From UBA1876 sp003446665 (GTDB lineage: Bacteria; Synergistota; Synergistia; Synergistales; Thermovirgaceae), in assembly GCA_040616305.1 (NCBI GenBank), contig CP159918.1, positions 1,426,001-1,490,000 of the forward strand: 64,000 bases of DNA, written 5' to 3'. A model generated the notes under the pieces. The model did no database searches and had not been told where the DNA came from. It saw nothing but the letters and a program-made list of their open reading frames with translations. Shown here in pieces: positions 52,077 through 59,913 of the stretch (the stretch's first letter is position 1; every line of letters begins with the position of its first letter). The translations under genes were made by a program, and so were the position numbers.

Positions 52077-53378
52077 GTGGCCAAGCTGAAGGAGCATCAC
52101 ATCATGTGTGCGGAAGAACTTGCAAGAAACCAGAGCGTCAGGAAGATCGCGTCCACCTTCGACGTGGACGAAAGCACCTTGAGATACAGGCTCGGAAGGA
52201 AACGGGCCGGTGCTGTGGACGGCAGGGCACAACAGCAGGAAGCGTGCTCTCCATACGAACCACTCATCCTCGAGTGGATACAGCAGCAGGAAGAACGGCG
52301 GCCCGGCACTCGTCCGGAGCCCATACGGGTCTTATACGAAACGCTTCAGATGGAACACGGATATACCGGCAGCTACAAGGCGGTGGTCCGGTACGTCCGC
52401 CGCAGGACGGCACAACCCGAGGTGCAGCCCTTCCGCCGTGTCGAGACCCGACCCGGCGCCCAGGCGCAGGTGGACTGGCTTCAAAAGCGGGTGTACGTCC
52501 ATTCCCTCGGCGGATTCACCAGGCTTTCGGCCTTCGTCATGACCCTGTCCCACTCCCGGATGTGGGTGGTCATCTGGAGCAAAAGCGAGAACATGCTCGC
52601 CTGGCTCAACAGCCACAACAGGGCCTTCGAGTTTCTGGGCGGCGTCCCGTCCTTTGTCAGGCTCGACAACCTCAAGACCGGCGTCGCCTCCGGATGCGGG
52701 GCCTGGGCCAAAATCAACGAAGGCTACGAGACCTACGCGAAGCAGATGGAATTCACGCCGGACCCGCACCGGGTCAACACCCCGCGGGACAAGGGCAAGG
52801 CCGAAAGACGGGTTGACGACGTCAAGGTCCTCCAGGTCACCGAGAAAGACCGCTTCGAAGACACAGAAGACCTGCAGGAAACCGGCGCAATTCGAGTCGT
52901 CGACAGATCGAAGAAACTCACCTGTCCCGTCACGGGAAAGAGCGTCTACGAGAGCTGGCACCTTGAAAGACCATACCTGAAACCCCTACCGCCTTCGCTT
53001 CCCGAACCCTTCGACGTCCAGGTTCTTCGGGAAGTCAGCCGGGACTGCCTCGTCGCCTTCGAGGGACGGCGCTACAGCGTCCCCTACCGGTGGGCGAAGC
53101 GAACCGTGCAGGTACGGGGCTGCAGCGGCACCGTCGAGATCTGGGGCGAAGGGAAACGGCTCTGCGTCTTCCCGAGGAAGACCGACTGCCGGCTTCTCGT
53201 GGACCAGAGCCACTACGAGGTATCAGGCGAGGACAGGGCACATGCCCCTGTGCCCCTGGGCAAAATCGGCAGACAGATCGTCGTCCCCAGAAGCTGGGAG
53301 ATCGAAGACGCCCCCAGGCGGTCCATCGACCGGTATGAGGAGCTCGTCGGAGCTGCTCGAAGGGGGACCACGTCATGA
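52077..53378 (+). CDS. istA: IS21-family transposase
   Basis: About 433 residues. The N-terminal helix-turn-helix (KIASTFDVDESTLRYRLGRK) is near 25-45. The rve-type DDE core starts at PGAQAQVDWLQKRV (first Asp near 130); the second Asp is in FVRLDNLKTG (near 202), and a Glu follows in KGKAERRVDDVK (near 243). The C-terminal beta-barrel holds VAFEGRRYSVPYRW. Start GTG 52077 has GGGGGTG six bases upstream; an upstream ATG at 51996 would lie in the end repeats. It overlaps istB by ATGA. Confidence 0.93.
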   Translation: MAKLKEHHIMCAEELARNQSVRKIASTFDVDESTLRYRLGRKRAGAVDGRAQQQEACSPYEPLILEWIQQQEERRPGTRPEPIRVLYETLQMEHGYTGSYKAVVRYVRRRTAQPEVQPFRRVETRPGAQAQVDWLQKRVYVHSLGGFTRLSAFVMTLSHSRMWVVIWSKSENMLAWLNSHNRAFEFLGGVPSFVRLDNLKTGVASGCGAWAKINEGYETYAKQMEFTPDPHRVNTPRDKGKAERRVDDVKVLQVTEKDRFEDTEDLQETGAIRVVDRSKKLTCPVTGKSVYESWHLERPYLKPLPPSLPEPFDVQVLREVSRDCLVAFEGRRYSVPYRWAKRTVQVRGCSGTVEIWGEGKRLCVFPRKTDCRLLVDQSHYEVSGEDRAHAPVPLGKIGRQIVVPRSWEIEDAPRRSIDRYEELVGAARRGTTS

Positions 53379-54163
53379 CGAAGGTCACGGAAACCACGGG
53401 CCTTGATGCGAGCAGGAAGCTCCTCGAGGAGATGGGGTTCGAACAGGTGCAGCACATCCTGCCGGAACTCATGGAGCAGGCCGTGAAGGACAACGCCTCC
53501 TTCAGCGACTTTCTGGAACGGGTCCTCCAGAAGGAGCGGGAATACCGCGAAGAACGGAGGATCAAGACCTCCCTCAAGCTGTCGGGGCTTCCCCACGGCA
53601 AGACCCTGGAAAACTTCGACTTCACCTTCCAGAGGAGCGTGGGCAAAAAGGAGATCGAACTTCTGGCGACCTGCGAATACGTAAGACGGAAGGAAAACGT
53701 CCTTCTTCTGGGCCCGCCCGGGGTGGGCAAAAGCCATCTCGCGGCGGCTTTGGGTGTCAGGGCTGTCCAAAACGGCTTTTCCGTCTCGTGGCTTTCCGCC
53801 GACGACCTCTTGCACCGTCTCAGGCGGGACGAGGAGAACCCCTCCAGGCGGAACAAAAGACGGAAGTACCTGTCTTCCGGGGTCCTTGTCATCGACGAAC
53901 TCGGGTTTCAGACCCTGGACAGAAGCGACGCCCATCTTCTGTTCAAGGTGGTGAGCGCCAGGTACGAACGGTCCAGCACGATCATCACGTCGAACAAGAG
54001 CATCCGGGAATGGCCGGAGATGCTTGCCGGAGACGAGGTGCTCACCACGGCGATCCTGGACCGGCTGCTCCATCACTGCCACGTGGTTCATGTTGATGGC
54101 AGCAGCTACAGGCTCTGGGAGATGGAGCAAAGAACCCGGCCGAAACAGCGAAAGGAGGAGTGA
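53375..54163 (+). CDS. istB: IS21-family helper ATPase
   Basis: 262 residues. AAA+ ATPase that remodels target DNA and activates IstA. Walker A LLLGPPGVGKSHLAAALG (near 110), Walker B VLVIDELGFQTL (near 170) and sensor IITSNKSIREWPEML (near 205). The N-terminal helical domain precedes the ATPase core. ATG 53375 overlaps the istA stop by four bases. Both genes look intact, so the element may still be active. Confidence 0.95.
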   Translation: MTKVTETTGLDASRKLLEEMGFEQVQHILPELMEQAVKDNASFSDFLERVLQKEREYREERRIKTSLKLSGLPHGKTLENFDFTFQRSVGKKEIELLATCEYVRRKENVLLLGPPGVGKSHLAAALGVRAVQNGFSVSWLSADDLLHRLRRDEENPSRRNKRRKYLSSGVLVIDELGFQTLDRSDAHLLFKVVSARYERSSTIITSNKSIREWPEMLAGDEVLTTAILDRLLHHCHVVHVDGSSYRLWEMEQRTRPKQRKEE

Positions 54164-54328
54164 CCGAAACAGGAGAAACAAGGTATTGTGCGCAAGGGCT
54201 CAGAAAGTTGGGTGAAAAATTACCACTACGGGAGTTCAGGAATTACACCTGCACGGTCATGAGGGAATGTGCACACCTGCGGGAAAGTGGGTGTCCCCTT
54301 AGTGCGGGAATCTGGGTGTCCCTTGACA

Positions 54329-54373
54329 GACCCGGCGACAGCTTCCACACACAAACCGCTTGGCGTCTGCCAC
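54329..54373 (-). pseudogene. Zinc-ribbon protein, N-terminal part
   Basis: GTG 54373, nine bases after AAAGGAGG, begins MADAKRFVCGSCRRV (15 codons) and reaches the IS21 boundary. The remaining part is at 51648-51943. An ATG three codons earlier (54382) is directly adjacent to the ribosome site and so less likely. The 54383-54606 stretch upstream shows no other gene. Confidence 0.75.
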
Positions 54374-54606
54374 CTGCCTCATCCTCCTTTCCTCTTTAGG
54401 GTGAGAAAAAGACTTTTTGAATACCCTTAAGGAGTGTAGTGTCTCCAAAGACCGGCCAAAAGGCTGGAGAAGCGGAAGATCCAAGACCAAAAGAGCCTGA
54501 AAAACACGGGACAGTCGAACAATCTCTCTAAAAACAGATGCTTCAAGCAAAATTGCTTTACTGTTCTTGCTGTTGCTACTTTCAAGTGGCTTTGTTCAGA
54601 GGTTCA

Positions 54607-55470
54607 CTATATAGTCCTTCCAAAATTTTCTCTTGCTTGTTTTGTTAGCTCCTTCAGGATTTCTCTATGTCTTTCTTCTACCGCCGATTCAATTTTGACC
54701 CTCAGCTCCCGCCATCTGGAATCGTATGTCAGCGTTTCAATGCCTGCTTCTTCAAGGAGTTCATCTATTTCTGGCGTCTTTTTGAGTTTGAAGGCCATAA
54801 TAACATGGCCTTTTCTAGGCCGAAAAGTAACAAAATTTAAGGGATTGCCTTCAATTTCGAGGCCTATATAGTACTTGTTATATTTCAGTGAGGCTCTTGG
54901 CTCAACCTCCATCACAATTTTAAATAATTCATCTGTAATCTTCAGTGTCTTTTTTGTTCCTCGTTTTTCCCAGTAATTCCTGTCCACAGGCTCATATACC
55001 GCTTCGTCTTCATCAACCATGCCATAACTTAGTTCGTCGAGAACTTTAACGAATGTCAGCGCATATTCCCCACCAACCTTGTAAACAGTCATCTTCAAGG
55101 CAATCAGTGGGATAGCGCCGTTAAACAGCTGGATGACATTCAAAAAACGAGAGGTAATTTCCTCAGCAACAATCACCGCGGCATGTTCATATTGAGGATA
55201 TCGTTTCCTTTCAATATCCCAATATTCGATCGCTCTTATGATGTGACTCTCGTCGGTTGCTCCAATCTGGATTTCAACTTCATATCGCTTCAGTGTTTCC
55301 GGGTCCTGTAACAAGAGATCCAGACGGCCTGCACCTGCCTGAATTCTTTCTCGATCTTTAAGTTCCAAATCCCCGAGTCCAAGAATCGCTGGATCCTCAG
55401 CAATCTGGTCCTGAACCCATTTTTCAGAAAGATCCGCGCATTTTTTGATATTGACGCACTCGAGTTTCAA
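54607..55470 (-). CDS. NucS-like PD-(D/E)XK nuclease-domain protein
   Basis: About 287 residues. The N-terminal third resembles the NucS/endonuclease fold: a helix with SEKWVQDQIAEDPAILGLG (near 14), then GAGRLDLLLQ (near 48) and RYEVEIQIG (near 65). This supplies the Asp and Glu-x-Glu/Gln residues of a PD-(D/E)XK-type site, followed by the helix HIIRAIEYW. The rest is unrecognised and charged. The start is probably TTG 55470, eight bases after AAGGAGG; GTG 55479 overlaps that site. Stand-alone, minus strand, next to the PIN-like gene. The fold suggests DNA binding or cleavage; the target is unknown. Confidence 0.65.
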   Translation of the reverse strand: MKLECVNIKKCADLSEKWVQDQIAEDPAILGLGDLELKDRERIQAGAGRLDLLLQDPETLKRYEVEIQIGATDESHIIRAIEYWDIERKRYPQYEHAAVIVAEEITSRFLNVIQLFNGAIPLIALKMTVYKVGGEYALTFVKVLDELSYGMVDEDEAVYEPVDRNYWEKRGTKKTLKITDELFKIVMEVEPRASLKYNKYYIGLEIEGNPLNFVTFRPRKGHVIMAFKLKKTPEIDELLEEAGIETLTYDSRWRELRVKIESAVEERHREILKELTKQARENFGRTI

Positions 55471-55789
55471 TTTGCTCACCTCCTTATTTGCTCATCCGCA
55501 TTACTGGGAGAAACTGGATCTTGAAAGAGTGTTTCCCCATACTGTGATTAGGTAAACAAAAGCTAATATCGCATTGGGGCAAAAGAGGAAATTCTGTCTG
55601 ATTCTCTCAATTTTTCCACACGATATAGCGAAATAGGATAATCGTTCCCGCGGTTCTTGCGTATTGGCATGTTCTTCCGTTTCGTGACAATCTTTTGCAA
55701 CGAAAGTCCTTTCGTTGTTATCATATCAAAAGAACACTCACATGCTGATTCTTCTTCCCAGTGTCAATTTACACCCAAATTCCCGCAGG
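55471..55789. other. Intergenic region, nothing recognised
   Basis: About 320 bases upstream of the NucS-like gene. I find no coding frame, tRNA or clear terminator. GTGTCAATTTACACCCA near 55761-55777 looks like a small palindromic IS-end type motif next to the IS3 remnant but cannot be assigned. Confidence 0.4.
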
Positions 55790-55926
55790 GCTTCAAGCAC
55801 GACCTTGGCATTGAAATTCGCTTCGTAACGCTTTCTCATGATGGTGATTCGTCCCTCCCCGTTTTGGCTTCCGCCGGCACTATGGTATCACCTTAAGCCC
55901 TGGTCGATTTCCTGGGGATTAGCTCA
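55790..55926 (-). mobile_element. IS3-family terminal remnant, second copy
   Basis: The outer end TGAGCTAATCCCCAGGAAAT (55926 inward) is followed by an OrfA start reading MRKRYEANFNAKVVLEALRE. It matches the remnant at 42700-42932 up to about 55790, where similarity stops. The first three bases of the end form the stop codon of the PIN-like gene. Confidence 0.8.
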
Positions 55927-57179
55927 ATCATCGCTCGATTTAGCTCCCTTAAAACCTATTACAATGAAAAGTATGATCAAACCGTAAACAATGTTACGCC
56001 AGATCACGTAAATAGTCTTAAGAATATTAGAAATTTCGTTTTTGCACTCTTTAAATAAAGAAATTAGAATTAAGATTACGATGCAGTCAATACATGCCTT
56101 AACTAATATTTTACTGAGATTTTTGGTTTTGATTTTACTAGAATTCCCGTATACAAAGATCAGGAGCAAGACAAACATTGTAATCGCTGATTTTACGTAA
56201 TTGCTCAAAAACAGAGCTGCAACAGTGCCCAAAAGCAAGCCAATAGTTTTACTTACTGCTGTTTCAGGTTTCTTTCGTTCATATTCGCGGAGTTCAGATT
56301 TTGTGTTCCAGCGAGGGATTCCGCCAACAATATGCGGGAACCCTTTTCCTCTCAGTATTGACCGAGTCCTGATCCTTAATTCTACATCGTTCGTTATTAA
56401 TGCTACCTTTTCGCCGTTTTCAGCTTTTTGCTCCAAAGTACGGATTATTTGCGGATCCGCATATACATCTTTGCCCAGGTTAAACTTTATTTCTTCTATC
56501 TCTAGCAATCGCCTGTTTTGCAGACGTTCTATTCTTTCAAGCGCTAATTCTACTTTGAAAGATCTTTCCTCTTGATTTTCTTCGCTTTGGGAATTCCTCT
56601 CTTTAATCTTCCAAAGCTCACCGAACTGATAATTCGGGATAACAAGTGTCTTTTTGTATTTTTGCAAAAAACGCTCAAGGTTTTGAAAAAAGGTTTCAAC
56701 ATCCTTATCCATCCAGATATTTGAATCGATGTGGACATAATACGAACCTTTTACCAATCCTTCGAGCGAGTAACTTTCTCCTATATCTTGCTGAAAATGG
56801 TCTTTTTCTGACACTGTTCTGTCATTCGAAAAAAGATTGTCGTAACCCCAAAAATCCAGAACTTCAAATGCTTCTTTTGGTGCACCCATTTTTGTCAAGG
56901 CCTCCCAAATTGCCATCCGCGAATAAGGATTTTGGGAGATAAAGCAAACCCGAAGTCCTCGTTCAATTTCCTTGTTCAAAAAACGACTTATCTCTTCTTG
57001 TAAAGAAATCACTTCTTTCGGTTCTTTTGAAAGCGGCAATATAAACCGAGGATTACTTTGGAGCGATTCTATTCGTCCGATTGCTGTTCTGCTCTTTACA
57101 CTCAATTCATCCTCGAATTTTGAATCCCGTTTTTTTATACACAAATCATCGAATTGTGCCGTCGGCATAGCCAGCGAAA
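55924..57179 (-). pseudogene. Tandem PIN-like membrane protein, C-terminal part, cut by IS256 element
   Basis: It continues the gene of 58603-59713 after the IS256 element. It holds the rest of module 3 (PTAQFDDLCIKK and VCFISQNPYSRMAIWEAL), then module 4, which starts YYVHIDSNIWMDKDVETFF, with a middle E in YQFGELWKIKE and ends VALITNDVELRIRTRSIL. Four or so hydrophobic segments follow (for example IGLLLGTVAALFLSNYV and IDCIVILILISLF). The Asp-rich first strand and the (T/S)(N/D)D late strand are the PIN-like nuclease pattern. The stop TGA comes from the IS3 end at 55926, so a few native C-terminal residues may be lost. AT-rich. Confidence 0.75.
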
Positions 57180-58602
57180 GATCAAGCCCCTAAACTGCTG
57201 TAAAAAGGTCGTCTAAAAAAGGCGGCAGTCGGTGGAAGGACAAAAAAACCACCGGGACTTCGGTTACAGTGTAACCAGATAGAAAACACAAACCGAAGGA
57301 GTGATCCCGGTGGCAAAAACGACAGTAAACCTTGACAACGAAATTGTCCAGTCCCTGCTGCAGGGCGACCTGACCTGCCTTCAATCGGTGGTCAAGGACC
57401 TCATCGAGCATGCGCTGGAGACGAAGGCGGAAGAGATCCTGCAGGCGGAACGGTACGAACGGACGCCGGACCGGAAAGGGTACCGGAACGGGTACCGGAG
57501 TAAGTGGGTAACGACCAGGCTCGGGCGTATTCCGATCCGGGTCCCCCAGATGCGTGGCGGAGGGTTGGACACGGAAGAGCTGAAGCTTCTGCCCCGGTTC
57601 GAACAGGCCTTCCTTCTGACGCTGCTTGAAATGGTCATAAACGGTGTCAGCACCAGGAAGGTGAGACGGGTTATGGAAGAGCTCTGCGGCCTGGAGATCT
57701 CCAAGAGCACCGTCAGCCGGCTGTGCGGCCTCCTGCATGGACGGGTTGCTGAGTGGAACGAACGGTCACTTGAGGGGACGAACTATCCCTTTCTTCAGGC
57801 TGACGCCCTGGTGATCCGTGTGAGGGAAAACCGGAAGGTCGTCAAGAAGGTCATCCAGCTCGCCATCGGTGTATCAGAGGCAGGATACAGGGAGGTCCTC
57901 GGCATCCGGGTGGCCCGTCAGGAGAGCGAGGTGAGCTGGACGGAATTTTTCACCTGGCTCAACAAGAGGGGTTTGGCAGGCGTAGACTACGTCACCTCAG
58001 ACAACCATGAGGGATTGAAGCTGGCCTTGGGGAAGACCCTGCCCCATGTAGTCTGGCAGAGGTGCCAGACCCACTTTTCCAGGAACCTTCTGGACAAAGT
58101 GCACAAAAAGGACCGTCAGCAGGTCCACGCCATGCTGAAATACATGTACGACGCACCGACAAAGAAAAAGGCCCTGGAAGCCGCCGAAGAGCTCATGGAC
58201 TTTCTGGAGGAGCGCTATCCCGAGGCCATGGAGCTTCTCGACAATGCGAAAGACGATATCCTGGCCGTCTACGATCTCCCGGCGAATTGCCGGAAGAAGA
58301 TGCGGACCACGAACATGACGGAGCGGACCAACGAGGAGATCCGGAGGCGGGAACGGGTGATCCGGATCTTCCCGAAGGATGCCTCGGCGATGATGCTGGT
58401 GGGAGCGTATCTTCAGGAACTCAGTGAGGAGTGGATATCCGGACGTCGGTACATGGACATGACGGAATTCCATGAAGCGAAGGCGGAACAGGAACGAAAG
58501 GAAACGGCCTCAGTGAAACAACCAGTAAACATGGCTCAATCCGAGGCCGTGGTGGTGAATATGTAACCGGGTCCGAATTTACAGCAGTTCTGGGACTTGA
58601 CT
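57180..58602 (+). mobile_element. Complete IS256-family insertion sequence with 9-bp target duplication
   Basis: 1423 bp. The ends GATCAAGCCCCTAAACTGCT and (inverted) AGTCAAGTCCCAGAACTGCT are imperfect inverted repeats continuing into GTAAA. CCAGCGAAA flanks it at 57171-57179 and 58603-58611. A stem between CCACCGGGA (from 57252) and TCCCGGTGG (57304-57312) covers the transposase start codon. Excision on paper restores the PIN-like reading frame. Confidence 0.9.
57310..58566 (+). CDS. IS256-family (mutator-type) transposase
   Basis: About 418 residues. DDE core: LQADALVIRVRENRK (first Asp near 157), YVTSDNHEGLKLAL (second Asp near 225) and NMTERTNEEIRRRERVIRIF (Glu near 340), with the WQRCQTHFSRNLLDK segment typical of mutator-type transposases. 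Start GTG 57310 (MAKTTVNLDN) has GAAGGAG eight bases upstream; an upstream GTG at 57301 overlaps that site. Intact frame. Confidence 0.93.
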   Translation: MAKTTVNLDNEIVQSLLQGDLTCLQSVVKDLIEHALETKAEEILQAERYERTPDRKGYRNGYRSKWVTTRLGRIPIRVPQMRGGGLDTEELKLLPRFEQAFLLTLLEMVINGVSTRKVRRVMEELCGLEISKSTVSRLCGLLHGRVAEWNERSLEGTNYPFLQADALVIRVRENRKVVKKVIQLAIGVSEAGYREVLGIRVARQESEVSWTEFFTWLNKRGLAGVDYVTSDNHEGLKLALGKTLPHVVWQRCQTHFSRNLLDKVHKKDRQQVHAMLKYMYDAPTKKKALEAAEELMDFLEERYPEAMELLDNAKDDILAVYDLPANCRKKMRTTNMTERTNEEIRRRERVIRIFPKDASAMMLVGAYLQELSEEWISGRRYMDMTEFHEAKAEQERKETASVKQPVNMAQSEAVVVNM

Positions 58603-59713
58603 CCAGCGAAAGGCGTTTCGATTTCTTTAAAAGGAACCTTAGTTCATTAAAGAAAACATCTTGATTGACATCCATCCATATGTCCGAATCTAAAACTATC
58701 AAGTCGTTCTTTTTTGTTATTTTGTCAAAGTTCCAAATCCCGAATTCGACAGGTTCAGGATTGTCTTCTATTTGCTTGACAAAAGATGATTCAATGATTA
58801 ATAAATTAGTTTTTACAGTACCAAGTTTTTCCTCGAAAAACCTCCTAGATTTGACATCTTTCGTTAGAATGCAAAGCATATATTTTTCATCGGCTAGATG
58901 TTGCAAAAAATCGGCATTTTTGGTTCTTTCTTGCTTATTTTCTGAGTTTTGAAAATTACATGGATATTCTTTGACCTCTAAAAAACCTTTTTCTCTACAC
59001 TTTTCTATTCGGCTGACAGCCAAGCGATGCTGTTTTGGATTACTGTTCAGATTTTCTAAAAATTCATCGTATATTTTTCTTAGTTGCTGTTTTGATAGAA
59101 CTATTTTTTTACCTTTATTCTCTAAACAGGATATTAATGCTGGGAACAGTTCTATTTTGTTACCACTCTTACCAGAATTCTCCCATACTGAAGTTTCAAT
59201 CCATACGGCTTCGCATTCTTCAATGATCCTTCTTAAATTTATCTGACCATAAAGTTCTATTTCCTTTGGACTGATCGCCATTCCTATCTTTTTACTGTCA
59301 TAAAAAAATTGTTTCACCTGTATTCTTAAGATTGGATCATCAGTAATTAGACAAATTCTCTTCCATGTGTTTTTTTCCATTGAATATTTTTGTATAATTA
59401 TTTTAATTTCTTCGCTTTCAGAGTCATCAGGAATGTCCGGCTCGATAATAACAAACCCTCTGTTCACGAAACGCTCTAAATAAAGCTCAGCAACACTCTT
59501 TTTTCTATTTTTTTTCTGACCTCTCTCTATGTGTTCACCATTTTGTATTTTCTGATATCGTCTTTCAGATATAAGAATTTTTTTTCGATATTTTTTCAAA
59601 AAGAATTCGAGAACAGACCAGCAAATTAGCGTTGAATCATCTACCCAAACATCCTTGCCAAGAATTAAATAATCATGATTTCTAATCAGTGCTTCAAAAG
59701 ATTGCTTATCCAT
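58603..59713 (-). pseudogene. Tandem PIN-like membrane protein, N-terminal part
   Basis: ATG 59713, six bases after AAGGAG, begins MDKQSFEALIRNHDYLILGK. Module 1 (about 12-160): LILGKDVWVDDS, late strand RICLITDDPILRIQVKQFF. Module 2 (about 165-310): AVWIETSVWENSG, with Glu where an Asp is expected, and LCILTKDVKSRRFFEEKL. Module 3 starts DLIVLDSDIWMDVNQDVFF and is cut after KKSKRLSL by the IS256 element; the rest is at 55924-57179. The whole protein would be about 785 residues. Each module resembles a PIN-like (RNase H-like) nuclease domain. I know no described protein with four in a row plus a membrane domain. Confidence 0.75.
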
Positions 59714-59913
59714 GGCTTGCTCCTTCAAATTTCCAAGGGTTTGTTTTGGCTTATTTCTCTTTAGCTCAACACTAAAGAAACTGTGCTAGCTATTCTTCAT
59801 TCATTAGTAGTCTAAAGTTGCCGAAATATTTTTTTCTACGATGCCCACTTTTGGAATGCGGGCACGCTCCATGGCTTCTCGGCACGATCATTGTTCTGAA
59901 TTAGAATTGTTTC

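Larger units (their letters stand above)
51944..54328 (+). mobile_element. Complete IS21-family insertion sequence with 5-bp target duplication
   Basis: 2385 bp. The left end TGTCGCAGACACCC and the right end (inverted) TGTCAAGGGACACCC both contain TGTC...ACACCC. A second inner repeat, TAAGGGGACA-CCA-TTTCCCGCA, starts at 51970 and is matched at the right, ending at 54301. GACCC flanks the element at 51939-51943 and 54329-54333. The cargo is istA and istB only. Removing the element plus one GACCC restores the zinc-ribbon frame, which fixes both boundaries. Confidence 0.92.
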
